Positions 1 through 11,209 of a stretch of DNA of 64,000 bases are shown in pieces. Numbering within the stretch: the first letter of the stretch is position 1; each line of letters begins with the position of its first letter. The notes under the pieces were generated by a model that had not been told where the DNA came from, made no database searches, and saw only the letters and a program-made list of their open reading frames with translations. Source of the DNA: Zoroaster sp. YZ-2022 (Eukaryota > Echinodermata > Asteroidea > Forcipulatida > Zoroasteridae). The DNA lies in contig CM055821.1 in the NCBI GenBank assembly GCA_029582265.1, forward strand, positions 40,061,004-40,125,003. Reading direction: 5' to 3'. Position numbers and translations under genes: made by a program.

Positions 1-790
1 CGTGGGTTTAATTGTTTAAATAGTTTAACCACTACCCATATATTGATGGTGATTTGCCATGTTTGAGTATCAGGCAGTAGCAATAAGTGTTCAGATATTT
101 GTTCTCTTTGATCATTGGTATCAAAGCAACCAAAAAACTGATTCAGTTCATCAGCCGCTTGGTCTGAGCTGAAAAAGGACGTGCTCCTTTTTGGAGAACC
201 CTGTGACATTTTGAATACAACGGAGCGGAAACGGCTTGATTTCAGATGAAAGTTTGGATTTCAGTCTGTTAAGTTTATATTGTCTTCTTCCCTGAATGCC
301 TGTCGCTTCTGTTCAAGCAGTGATTTTATTGATTTTGTTAACCACGGCTTACTGTTTGGGTAAACTTTCACTATGTTAGTCGGCACATGGAGCTCCTCAC
401 AGAATGATATGTAACTGTTAATAATGTCAGTTGCTTCATCAATATTATCGGTAGAATCAAGTAATGTTTTCCAATTTGTGATGTCAAAACATGTTTGCAG
501 GGTATCGATGACATCACTGTTCCAAACTCTAAGACATCTCTTGACAGGTTTCTATGTTTTCATTTTTTTCTGACGGTATTTGGGCAGCAGGGTTACCATA
601 ATAAAATGATCAGAGGCCCAAATACCCAGACGGATTAGTGCATTGTAAGCATTTTAACAGAGCAGTAGCAGCGATTCAAAACGTTTCTGCCTCTTAAAGC
701 ACTATCAACACACTGTGAGTAATGGGGTCTCAGCTGCTTGTACAGCATTGTAAGGGACCCTCGCCAATCTCACCCGCAAAAACCACTGGG
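1..790 (-). mobile_element. Non-LTR retrotransposon (LINE) fragment: endonuclease end and linker
   Basis: Read on the minus strand, this stretch translates in broken frames as the C-terminal part of a LINE APE-type endonuclease and the linker that precedes reverse transcriptase. I see a segment reading YKQLRPHYSQCVDSALRGRN at about 740-680, then WASDHF (the SDH of APE endonucleases) near 620, then NSKPWLTKSIKSLLEQKRQA at about 355-295, a very typical LINE linker motif. Stops and frameshifts interrupt it, so it is a dead fragment. It runs off the left edge of the window and its reverse transcriptase, if present, lies outside. The clade is probably CR1/Rex1-like; that is inference from motif style. 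Confidence 0.65.
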
Positions 791-1901
791 TCATTCTCCC
801 AGTATTATTGTGACACGGAAAGCCTAAGCCGCTGACCGAAAAAAAAAACTGCCATTGTTAACTCCCTAATCCATTGACAAAAGAGTGTCCCTGCAGAGCA
901 TGGACCTTTTGAATTGCCAATTAAGCCTTTCCATTGTGTGGACTGATTAAGGTTGGGCCAACAGAACCCAACCAGGCAAAGTGGTTGCTTCAAACTGGAG
1001 TGGCCGGCTTCTATTGTTAAGATTTTTCTAAAGGTCTTGTAGAAGACTTGCAAGAGCCCGAATTTCATTATTTTTTTGGAAATTGAACGGGCATTTCCCA
1101 GAGTTAATGACAGAGTGTCTTCGATGCTACAGCGTTGGATAGTGCATGTAGAAAGTGACGGTCATACGAGATACTGACATTTGCCAAGGACATGTTTGAA
1201 TACTCTTACGATGAAATAGATTGCCCATAAGCGAAAGCGAAAATAAAACAATCGCGAAACATCCAATTTCGGGATGACATATATAATTGAAGTCATGAAT
1301 GCTGAAAAACGAAATAGAACTAACTAAACGCAGTTGTGAATGACAGGAACAAAATAATGATGACTTGAAAATTAATTTGAACGAAACAATGTAAAAAGGA
1401 AACTCTAAATTGATCATATCAGTAAAACGGCGTGAAATTGAAACCAGCCAAAGTTTCCATGATTTCTTTCAGAGAGTCTGTGTAATTCCTCAAGAGCCTT
1501 AAAGATGGACTACAACGAGAACTCTCACATTAAATTGACTATCGAACCTTGTTTATGTTGTGTTCAGGTAACAATTTATTGTTGTGGTCATGTTTTTCTC
1601 TTTATAATTTTGTTGCAATTTGACCGAAAAAATTAGACCCCGCTTCTTCGATTTTAGAAATTTCCCGCCCTGCACTGGTTCCCGACAAAGACCCATTGAA
1701 AATCCACTATGAAATCCACGATATAGTACCAGCGGACTTGTAAACCAGCGAAAAGGGATGACGTATTACCCATGAGCACCCTAGAGTAAACAGAAGACGC
1801 CATGTTACTTCCGTGTATATTATACATGCGTTTTCATGCGTCAGCAGAGGCATGAAGTTTTTATGAAGCTTTTTTTCGACGTTGTTGTCTAACAGTTATA
1901 A
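791..1901. other. No recognisable gene
   Basis: Short open frames only, none with a recognisable domain or splice context. The last 150 bases before 1902 contain GC-richer sequence and could be the promoter of the THAP exon that follows, but I see no decisive motif. Confidence 0.4.
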
Positions 1902-2055
1902 TGCCGACTTCATGTGTTGTTGGTGGATGCACTAGAAATAGTATTAAGAATCCAGAGACTCATTTTTTTTCAATTTCCGCGGGATCCTGCGATATCAAAG
2001 GAATGGGTGAAGTTCGTGAATAATACACGAAAGGATTTCACCTTCATGCCAAAAT
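1902..2055 (+). pseudogene. THAP-type zinc-finger exon, frameshifted
   Basis: An ATG at 1902 opens MPTSCVVGGCTRNSIKNPE, the start of a THAP domain with the first two zinc cysteines spaced C-x4-C. The frame then runs into a T8 tract near 1960. Beyond the tract the expected continuation FQFPRDPAISKEWVKF appears in another frame. It matches the THAP FP and W positions. One surplus T therefore breaks the domain. The C-terminal C-x2-H zinc pair is not found downstream. THAP domains bind DNA in P-element-type transposases and in host transcription factors; which this was cannot be told. A sequencing error in the homopolymer is possible. Confidence 0.65.
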
Positions 2056-3021
2056 TCCTGGATCCGCCCCTGCTGATATTTGCCTGTTTTTATCACTTTA
2101 TCTGGCTCCCATGTATTTAATCTTTTATAATCTTTGCTATTGTTACTTTAGGTTATTTTATTATATTTAAAGGGCCTGGGAGCATTTTATTCAAATGGAT
2201 TTGGTGCTATATACATGTCTTTTATATTTTTTATTAATATTTGATTGAAGACAGAATGACATGGCCTGTACACATTTATTGTTATTCTATTCTTGTATTT
2301 TACAATTTATTGCCACTGTACACTCAGAACAAGTTTTAAGTTTTATAGGCAGAAGTACATGAGATTTACCAACATGAGATTTACAATATTAGTTTTTGTC
2401 ACACTTCTCCTTTTGTGATGCAAAGCCAAAAAACCTAATTGAATTAGCTTTAATCCAAGAAAATCTGAACCTGCTCAGCAGTAGAGTTATGCTGATTGTA
2501 AGTTTTTTCCTGGGAAAAGAGCAGCAAGTGTGAAACGAATTTCAAAGGATTTCCAGTTCGGTTTAACAGAACAATGGCCAAGTTCCAAACAAGTATGTAC
2601 AGGATTTTGATTAAGTTGTTTTCGTCATCAAGAGGCAACTTTTTAATTTTGATATTTTAACCTCAAAAATAAACTCAATTGTTGGTTGCAAATACATACA
2701 TATTTTGTCTTGTCATTTATTCGAAAGTACTAAGGTCTTGTAAAATTTTCAGTTCTTGGCATCTTTCTGCCATACCGAATTTGTAATGTTTTTACCATAG
2801 TGTATTGTTGGCAACATAAAACAAGTTTATTTCACATTAGTGCTAAATTAATCAACTTCTCCCCCAAAAAAAAAAAAAAGACACAAAATGAAATACACAC
2901 GTAATTGATTCTGCCATTGATCATGGTTTATGAACGCACAAAATAATTTGTAACTCCCTCCAGATCATTATAACTAGGGAAGAATGTTACCAATTTAAAA
3001 AATAAAACAAAGCAAATCGGC
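2056..3021. other. AT-rich intergenic sequence with a transposon end fragment
   Basis: Around 2056-2078 lies TTCCTGGATCCGCCCCTG, which read in reverse is the common hAT-like terminus CAGGGGCGGATCCAGG; related fragments recur near 10590, 36455 and 60090. It directly abuts the broken THAP domain. The rest is AT-rich with no gene. Confidence 0.4.
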
Positions 3022-3379
3022 CTAATCCAGTGGTTGATACGAAAATCCTTTGTACTGTCCATCAGGGTTTGGGAACGTCCTGCGGATTGCGTCCATTACA
3101 CATGATGGCAGTGGCACCCGGTTGAAACGGCCAAGATAACCCCAACACCACCTCACCACTTGCCGATATGCAACATGGCGATATTTTCTGTAAAACAAAA
3201 CAAAAAATCAGACAAAATTATAAACATAAGATTTGTGATTTGCATGGTGGAGTATCGATATTGTTTACGTTAACACCATGTGAAACTGAAATGCTATAAA
3301 ACTATAACCATACCAAAAGGCAATCATGATCAAAAGTAAACAATTACATACATGTAATGCATGTACAATAAGATATACA

Positions 3380-4248
3380 GGGCGACTCAAAAAAAAGGTA
3401 ATCCACAAATAATGGGTTAATATGACCAGGTTATGAGATTTATGATTATAAACATGATTGCATCATGAGGTAGGAGCTATTAGCTTTCCATTGATACCAT
3501 CCTTGCATTCATGCGATCACACATCACTGAGCACCATTGTCTTGAAAATGGAACATCAAATTCCAAAATGTGCAGGTTGGTGAATAATGGGCCCAATGGG
3601 CAAAAATCCAGAGGAATTGGGCTCATATCCAAACAGAGACAAGATACGTAGGTTACAGTACACACATTTAAATGATTGAAAGAAAACATATCTTATTCAT
3701 GATAATGGTTTTATTTGATAAGATCATTAACCCTTTAGGCACCAACACCTTCCACATGTCCACCTCCTCTCTCCACACAAAGTCCACAGCGACGATGCAT
3801 GTCTTGCACAGCTCTTCTCACCATAGCTGGGTCATTGCGCAGAATGTTGACTTCGTGGGTGATACGATCCTGTAACTCATCAATATCTCGAGGACATGTG
3901 GAAGGTGTTGGTGCCTAAAGGGTTAATGATCTTATCAAATAAAATCATTATCATGAATAAGATATGTTTTCTTTCAATCATTTAAATGTGTCCTGTAACC
4001 TACGTATCTTGTCTCTGTTTGACATGAGCCCACCTCTGGATTTCCATTGGGCCCATTATTCACCAACCTGCACATTTTTGGAATTTGATGTTCCATTTTC
4101 AAGACAATGGTGCTCAGTGATGTGTGATCGTACGAATGCAAGGATGGTATCAATGGAAAGCTAATAGTTCATGATGCAATCATGTTTATAATCATAAATC
4201 TCATAACCTGTCATATTAACCCATTATTGTGGATTACCTGAGTCGCCC
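3380..4248. mobile_element. Long foldback element with about 360-380-bp inverted arms
   Basis: The left arm (about 3380-3761) and right arm (about 3892-4248) are reverse complements with few differences; the left arm is some 25 bases longer. Termini read GGGCGACTC and GAGTCGCCC. The roughly 130-base loop retains the C-terminal coding end of a transposase. It sits in intron 2 of the P2X7-like gene. No clear target-site duplication is visible. Confidence 0.8.
3735..3897 (-). pseudogene. Transposase C-terminal remnant in foldback loop
   Basis: On the minus strand the loop and the inner end of the left arm encode about 53 residues: PRDIDELQDRITHEVNI, then MVRRAVQDMHRRCGLCVERG, then GGHVEGVGA and a stop. 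The pattern (VRRAV..M..R...C....GGH.E) resembles the C-terminus of Tc1/mariner/IS630-like transposases. The last eight codons are also present in the right arm, which suggests the arms arose by inverted duplication of the element's 3' end. Family assignment is tentative. Confidence 0.45.
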
Positions 4249-5499
4249 AGATGCACGTGGGTCAACCAAGGTCATATTCAGTTGTGTGCGGTTACTCTGA
4301 AGTAAACACCGGTGCTCATTCTGGTCAATCAAAAGTAATCTGCTTGATATGCAGATCATTCAAAACTGACATTGCTCTAAAATATTAATTGAAATTGATG
4401 GTACATTGGCTTTGTACATTCAGTCAACACTCAAATCACTTACTGGTCAAGCGTTCCTTCAACTGCATCTCTGAAGATACGCTGTTGCAAGCACTCCTGG
4501 GTGGAGGCAGATCGCATCAAACCAATCATGGATGGTAAGGCACTGGTTGGGATCATCCACGTTGATGTCCAGCTGCCGCATCATGTTCTCTGTCTTCTCA
4601 ACTTCTTTGCAACATATACAGTTTGCGAGCAAAGGCTGAAGAACACAATGTCCACACGAACACCTATTACAAAAAAAAACAAGTTTGGAAAATATAATTT
4701 TAGTAACTTTGTCATTGGGGTTGCACTACTTAAAAATTGATCTTGAAATACATCCCCCATGAACTGATCAAGGACAGGTACATCACGAAGGAATACATTT
4801 TTCCATGGGCAGATCAAACATTTTTATTGTGCAGGGGGCTACAACCTTTGATTTGAAGGGAAAGACTAAATGTCAATTATGCTTAAAGCATGATGGTAAA
4901 AGATCATGATTTTATTTGAATTTTGAGCAGTGATTACTTTCCCATCATGTCTTCATAAATACTGGCTAATATTGCCAACAAATCATTAAACGCAAGACAT
5001 AGTAATTACCCCCAAATTTCCACTGTACATGTATTTTACACAAGTACAATTGTACACATGTACATGTACTACTACATTATGTACCTTGGGTCTCCATCAT
5101 GTTCGTTCATGTTTTTGTCAAGTATAGCCTACAACTATTTTTGTACAGCAGAAACGAATTGATCAAACGAAGTATCATTCAGTATTTCATTCATGAATCA
5201 TTTTGTGGGCTTACCAGTCTGTGTTTAGCCGTCTATCATCAGGATTTGGTTCGTCGTCTTCGGCCTGACGATCACCGTCACCGGGCTGGTCAACTGCAGG
5301 CGCCGCAAGTGGCTCGAACCGGTATGGTTCAGCGCCACGTACTTCGACTTGTTCGTCATCGTCTTCGCCTTCTCTCTCGTCTGGGGAGCTCCCCTCATCG
5401 CTACATGCTGACATCACTATCCTCAGAAGTGCCTATATGAAACTCCTCTTCCTCATCTATACTGTGATCTTCCCAATATTCGCTGCTATCGGACATTTT

Positions 5500-6996
5500 C
5501 GCTGTTTTTCGGTGTAGAAGATGTCGCTTGTCCGCTGTTGTTCCGCATTGCATGTATGGTAAATGCATACAGTACACACGATCGACTGTTGTGCGTGGGG
5601 CGGGTAACAAAGCGTCATGGGTGCTACGTCACACACGAAGTATGAATTATTCATGAGTTGAGGGCTTTTGGTGAAACTGGGCTTTTCTGGGTCGTAGAAC
5701 GGCGATCAAATTGATTTTTTTTTTTGCATGAAGGAACAAGTTTTATTGAATAATAATAATATGTTAGTAATCATTACACATTTCTCGAACGAAAACAGCA
5801 ATACAGCACTTATCATTATTCCGTTATAGTCCATCTTTAAGAACAGGTGTTTGTGTTTTGCATTTATTTATAACTGGATGGATTTATTTGTTGGTTTATT
5901 AGCTGTCTGAGGCTCTAAATGATGACTAAGAGAACTAATTTATTGAGGGCATCACCCCCTTTCGTTACGGCCATGCCGCCGCTCCACGCCGCCGCACGCC
6001 GTCGTTCCAGTGATGAGCAATACAATGTCTGTCGTCCCTTTGAACATTTCAGACCACGCCCATTGACTTCAAATAAACACTGAGAGATATAGCATGTGTG
6101 TTATCAAATCGTGTTAGGCCTAAACTTATTCCTAAATGTATTTTGGTCAAAATACACAATTCTAAATAAGCATTACGTAAACACACAAAATATTTTGCCT
6201 AAAGATTTTGCCATGCAAATTTGTTTGAATATAATCGTTCCCTGAATTGAAGGATTATTTTATAATCGCTTGACATGAGCAAATGTAAGTGGAATAACCA
6301 AATCACAATTTACCTAGTCACACATCAAGCGACTGTTTTATATTAAAATACTGCCATGTATTGCTCTACACAGTCTGCCGTGTATTGGTATTGGTAACAT
6401 GGACAACTACGTCAAGTTTGCTTTAAATAATATACAACGTCATAGGCACCAGACTATTATAGTTCAGTTTTTATATTTTGTTTATATATAATTATAATTA
6501 TAGCCTATAATCAGAGGAATTGTCCATGTTCCCACAGGGAAGGACAATCTGTGCACAGCCGCTGTGGTAGGGATTGTGTTCAATCTTGGAGGGTACAAAA
6601 TAGCATTAATACATTAAATATAATATAATATAATATAATATAATATATACAGTACAGTACAGTATAATTCACAATGTATAGCAAAAATGGACGACTCCTT
6701 ATAGTTACCGCTGTGCGTGGATAATGGGCGTGGTCAACTCCTCTGGGGAAATATCCCAACCATAACGAGTCTTCAACACAATCTAAGCTGAACTGAGCAG
6801 GGAAAGGTGTGCATATAACAGTGTGGTGCCTTGGTGGTAAAAGAGGAAAGTGCTCTATCAGCATCAACAGGTTATGCTAAACGTTTTCAGTTCGCGTCAC
6901 TGAATACTGCAAGTAAACTTGGCATTTATGCCCAGGATATCAGCATACTCATTCTAGCCTGTATCAGCGATAATTAACTGTACATTTTCGTTCAAG
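5500..6996. other. Intergenic region with (TATAA)n tract
   Basis: No gene recognised. A pocket rich in GCCGCC-like sequence lies at 5965-6005. A simple repeat of TATAA units followed by CAGTA units lies at about 6617-6664. A short hairpin-prone AT tract lies at 6478-6510. Confidence 0.4.
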
Positions 6997-7776
6997 ATGT
7001 TGTTGTTCTTGCTGGAAGTGATGAGCGTTCTGGGCATCGTTTTAGCGATTATAGTATCTGGCTCAGAGGCTTGCTCCTCTGCTGCGGAATGTTGCCCTCC
7101 GAGTTGGCAGCGTTGGGGTGACTCGTGTTATCGCCTCACTCCAGTAGGTGCTCATTGGGAGGATTCTCGGTCTCCTTGCCGGGAAATAGGAGGCGAGATA
7201 CTCGTCCCACGCTCGCTCCAAGAAAATCAGTTTATTTTGAGCTTGAGACCAAAAAAGGCAAACCAAGAGCTTTTGTGGGTGGCTTGCAATGACATCGAAG
7301 TAGAAGGAGAATGGAAGTGTGAGGGGCAAGAAAAGGGCGAGGCTTTCTTCAACTGGTATCAAGGAGAACCAAACGGCGATAGACAGGAGAACTGTGTTGC
7401 CATGCGGTATCTATCAGACGAGGTCACTGTGATTGATGATGGAAAGTGGCATGACGTAGGGTGTTCAGATGATGACAAATATTTTCATGCTGTCTGTGTT
7501 CTTCGCCTTAAACAACCCCATCACTACTGCTTTACTTTCAGCGATGACCGTCAACTTCTCAACGCGTGTCTTGTCGATCACGTCATCCGAGAGTTTGTTA
7601 CCAAGAGTATCATCGACTGTGGCTCGGCCTGCACCGTGGAGCCTAGATGTCGCTCCTTCAACATGAAACAGACCAATGAAGAAAAACAACTGTGTCAGCT
7701 AAACAACGCTACCAGCTCCGATGACCCTGCCAATTTCAAGAAAACTGATTCATTCTGTATCTACTCCGATTTGTAA
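6997..7776 (+). CDS. Secreted C-type lectin with C-terminal PAN/apple-like domain
   Basis: Single-exon gene of 259 residues. Residues 1-26 form a hydrophobic signal peptide ending near SGSEA. A C-type lectin domain spans about 33-169: CCPPSWQRWGDSCYRL opens it, WVACND and EGEWKC form the core, and EPN (mannose-type specificity motif) lies in the long loop. The usual Ca-binding WND is WHD here, so calcium and sugar binding may be altered. Residues 178-259 hold six cysteines with CGSACTVEPRCRSFN, typical of a PAN/apple module. Lectins of this kind act outside the cell in recognition or adhesion, often in invertebrate immunity; the specific role is unknown. The start is the first ATG and directly precedes the signal peptide. 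No convincing TATA box is seen; AATAAA occurs about 380 bases after the stop. Confidence 0.88.
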   Translation: MLLFLLEVMSVLGIVLAIIVSGSEACSSAAECCPPSWQRWGDSCYRLTPVGAHWEDSRSPCREIGGEILVPRSLQENQFILSLRPKKANQELLWVACNDIEVEGEWKCEGQEKGEAFFNWYQGEPNGDRQENCVAMRYLSDEVTVIDDGKWHDVGCSDDDKYFHAVCVLRLKQPHHYCFTFSDDRQLLNACLVDHVIREFVTKSIIDCGSACTVEPRCRSFNMKQTNEEKQLCQLNNATSSDDPANFKKTDSFCIYSDL

Positions 7777-8254
7777 ATCGACTAGTTATAAACTATACGA
7801 CACCAACACAGGACTGAACCATAAACACAGTATAGCAGGGAACATTGACATTGAAACGTCGAGTTACTTGTAACTATTAGTACGCGATTAGTCTCCGGAA
7901 GAAACGGAATGAACTGACCTGCAAAAATAAGGTAATTCATGTTTGAATTTTAAACTTTCCCCCATCCGAATGAAAAATGAATGAACAACCAATTATAAAT
8001 ATTATTGAGGAAAACCTGAATAATGACACATTACATAATTGTCTTCATCACTTGATTTATGAAGGGTCTAGGAAGTTAGGTTATTCTAAACGACGTGCAT
8101 TTCGATTCACGCTGAAAATTATGAAAATTATAAATTTGAATTGAGAAATGAAATGAATAAATCATAAACACGACCTATTGATAAACAAGGCTTATTGAAT
8201 TGACTTTTCAAAAAAAATAATTGATTTTAGTCTTTGCATCTAAAAGGTCTGTCA
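7777..8254. other. Downstream flank of the lectin gene
   Basis: AT-rich, no open frame of interest. AATAAA at about 8155-8160 is a possible polyadenylation signal for the lectin transcript. Confidence 0.35.
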
Positions 8255-8653
8255 TTAGGTCAAAAGAAGTCTCCGGTTTCTGGTCTCCGCGCACGTCGCC
8301 TCAGACCCGCGCGTCGGCAGTTTTAATTTTTTATTATTATTTTTTTTTAATATGAAACGATGTCCAATTGCAGCCAAAATTGCTGGATGGATTTCTGCCG
8401 TGCTGTGTCTTAAACGACTTTTTCACATTGGGGTATGAACGTTTGCCCGATTTTTGAGGCCTCTCTTAACCACCATACTTTGTATGTGGGAAATTTGGTC
8501 CATGCGTCTACATGTATAACGTATTTCCCTGTTGGCAAAAAATAAATAAATAAATAAATAAATAAATAAAATATTTAACCAAAAAATCGGTGCGTCACGA
8601 CACCAATTTTGAAGCCGACCGATAACCAGAAACCGGAGACATTATTTTTGCCT
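8255..8653. mobile_element. MITE, GTCTCCGG family, copy 1
   Basis: Inverted termini GTCTCCGGTTTCTGGT at 8269 and ACCAGAAACCGGAGAC ending at 8640; both arms probably extend outward about 13 bases (AGGTCAAAAGAA / TTATTTTTGCCT). Related copies lie at 14395, 30036 and 49003 and share internal sequence such as ATGAAACGATGTCCA. No coding capacity. Confidence 0.8.
8536..8573. repeat. (AAAT)n microsatellite
   Basis: About nine AAAT units inside MITE copy 1, replacing the (CAA)n-type tract that sits at the same place in other copies. Confidence 0.9.
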
Positions 8654-9716
8654 TACGCGATGCTAGATTTGTTTTTGTACAAAGTCTTAAAAAGGGAAGA
8701 TAGGCTTCACTACCACATTGGTAATATTGACAAAACTGCTTCTAAACGTATATGCCACTATTTCATTGAATCAAGATATACATTAAACAACCAACATGTC
8801 ACAGTTTCGTTGTATTACGTTGTGACTTGAATGAGAAAATAATGAAATTGTATTCAGATTTGTTGTATTCATTCTAATACAGAATTTAGGAAAGAGTATT
8901 CTTTCCTAAATTCAAAATGGACATTATTTCATTTTCTTAAAAGTAACAACACCTCAGAAAAACTAATTTCGAGAGAAGATTGGTGCTTTCAGCTTTACAC
9001 CACAAAACATTATAATGCGAAAATTTTGACGCTAATTCGACTCTCTGAAAAATGTTATAAACTTTGTTCCAATACATTTATCTAATAACATTTTATGAAT
9101 TACTCTAAATACTAATGTGAAGCGCTTAAATTATTACATCGTGATAGATTTCGCGCTATATAAAACTCCCAAAAACATTATTATAATTGATGAAGAAATA
9201 TTCTATTAGCCTATCAGTTGAGTAAGAATATCCCCAATAAACTGCGCTGAGTGGGGGGGGGGGGGGGCTTACAGGATAGAAAACATCATCGAGTGTACAT
9301 ACAACGATGTCAGGTGATTTTTTTAGGTTGTCCTTGTTTACTTAACTGGGCTTTTTCGTCCAATTTTGGCTTGGGTTGGTAAAGATCAAATTCATCTCTC
9401 TCTTGATAGGGTCCGTAAGGGCGAAATTCAGGAAAATTTCACGACTTTGTATAAATTAAGAGCCTCAATGAAGAGCCCACTGCAGAATTATGGGGTCCAT
9501 TAGAAACTACCCAGACCATGACGAGAGACAGGGTGTGTGCTGAGCTTCTTGTCCAACCCTTGAAAACCAATAATGTTAACCGCCCTCTATTCATGATTGC
9601 TGGCTTGTAAAAAAAACAATTAATTGATTAAATAAATCGACGTAGGCCTACACAAAAATCCTATCACATCACCCTTTTAGTATAAGTGATAGGCGTAAAA
9701 AAAAGCCAAGCCCATA
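8654..9716. other. Intergenic, no gene seen
   Basis: AT-rich sequence with a G run of about 15 near 9254. No domain or exon recognised. Confidence 0.4.
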
Positions 9717-9720
9717 TTAA

Positions 9721-9858
9721 AGGGACAATATCGTCATGATCAGAGCAGACTTTCGACAGGCCATGGAATCGGTGTCCTAGATTTAGATGAATTCAATTAC
9801 TGGTACTAAGACTAGGACACCGATTCCATGCGCTGTCGAAGGTGACAATATTGTCCCT
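9721..9858. mobile_element. Palindromic TTAA-flanked MITE, copy A
   Basis: Flanked by TTAA on both sides (9717-9720, 9859-9862). Termini AGGGACAATATCGTCATGAT and its imperfect complement; the inner halves CATGGAATCGGTGTCCTAG and complement also pair, so almost the whole 138 bases can fold. TTAA duplication is the piggyBac-superfamily hallmark. Confidence 0.85.
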
Positions 9859-9862
9859 TTAA

Positions 9863-10978
9863 TGGACTTCAGAGAATATCATTATAACAGAAATCCGTTC
9901 AGTTGTGAAATCGTATAGTTCCTTTAGATTGAATATTGTAGTTGTACTGATGAATATTTTTTGAAAGTCAATTGTTGCAAAAGTACTGTGCTTAATTTGA
10001 AAATAAATAAATACAAATAATGGAAAATATTTGTAGACAAAAGATGCGGATCGGAGGGGGGGGGGGGACGTGTTTACCCAGACCCTTTTGATGAACATCC
10101 ATGTATGCATATTTACATTTTCTGTCATTTTCGTCATGTTGCTGACTCTCTTTGAATCAAGATACATTAAACATCCGAGTCAACCTGTGCAATTTTCAGC
10201 ATACCGGTATATTGCAGAAAATAGTCGAGAAAACATTTAGTTTTTAATTATCAATTCTATACCTTACCTTTAATTTCACTTGCCCTCTAGCCACCCTAGG
10301 TCCGCCTCTTTTCTTAGTTTTCGACATGTATTTGCATAGCAATGACGCACTGTTAATTCATAGTTGATATATGTTATTCTTGTTACTATATAAACAAATA
10401 GACCCCACCCCCAAAGGTGGTAGATTGTTTTTATGCATTCTAATACAAAATTCATGCAACAATTTATAGCTGAGCCGGAAACATACAAATTATCGCTTAC
10501 GGGCGAAAAGAGAAAATCTAAGATTTTTATTTATTTAATATTTTTTTACAAAAAGAGGAAATCTGAGATTCCTAATTTTGGGAAGGTTAAATTCTGGATC
10601 CACCCCTGCTTCATACATCAGCTTTAATTAAAATCATCATCGAATAATCATGAAGAATTTATCGAATTTTATCTCATTTTCGGCATCATTTTATCCACAT
10701 GTATATAATGTGCCTTATTATCTATATTAAATAAAATGAATGGATTACGAAAGCACCAAATAATAAAGCTTTTTATATTGTGACAAAGCATAATTGATCA
10801 GATTAATTTGTTGTAATAAGCACTAATTTGAAGTTTTTGTAGAACAATATTAGATTCATCATGAATATTACCTTTTAATCTTCACTGCTTGTAGTTTAAG
10901 ATTCAACTTTAAGCATCAATGCACAGAAATTTCATGTCTGATAAAGTACGATTGTGGTAAAATAATATTATTACCTTC
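9863..10978. other. Intergenic, repeat-derived fragments
   Basis: Contains a G run near 10057 and, at about 10285-10610, a fragment ending in GGATCCACCCCTG like the hAT-type terminus seen at 2056. No gene recognised. Confidence 0.4.
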
Positions 10979-11209
10979 AGGGCCGTAGCCAAGAGGAGTG
11001 GGGTGTGACACCCCTAGTATCGAGTCTCAGTCGGCAAATCGAGCCTCAGTCGGCAAAATGGAGCCTCAGTTGGCAATTAGACCCCTCGAAAATCCACACG
11101 CCTACCCTTCCTCTCAAAATGTTTTACGTACCGCCCTCTTCGTCAAGTCGGCAAATTTACTTTCAACTCCCCCCCTCCCACCCCAAGATTATGCCTTCGC
11201 TACGGCCCT
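10979..11209. mobile_element. Degenerate MITE with AGGGCCGTAGC termini
   Basis: Left end AGGGCCGTAGCC and right end GCTACGGCCCT are inverted. The interior carries three imperfect direct repeats of GAGCCTCAGTCGGCAA between 11020 and 11080. A target duplication is not clear. Related sequence (TTTGCCGACTGAGGC) occurs near 26870. Confidence 0.6.

Larger units (their letters stand above)
3022..5496 (-). pseudogene. P2X7 cytosolic (ballast) domain-like protein, three exons, two frameshifts
   Basis: Three minus-strand exons join in phase: 5496-5215, 4663-4444 and 3187-3022. Exon 1 starts MSDSSEYWEDHSIDEEEE and is acidic. Exon 2 gives DWCSCGHC and NCICCKEV, the cysteine pattern of the zinc-binding P2X7 C-terminal domain. 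Exon 3 gives YRHVAYRQVVRW, then PSCVMDAIRRTFPNPDGQYK, the conserved end of that domain, then a stop. No channel or membrane segment is present, as is usual for the many stand-alone invertebrate members; their function is largely unknown. Two single-base shifts break it: one near 5408 (after DSDVS) and one near 4468 (after AYLQR). Splice sites are intact, so assembly error is an alternative to decay. Intron 2 holds a foldback transposon. Confidence 0.7.
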
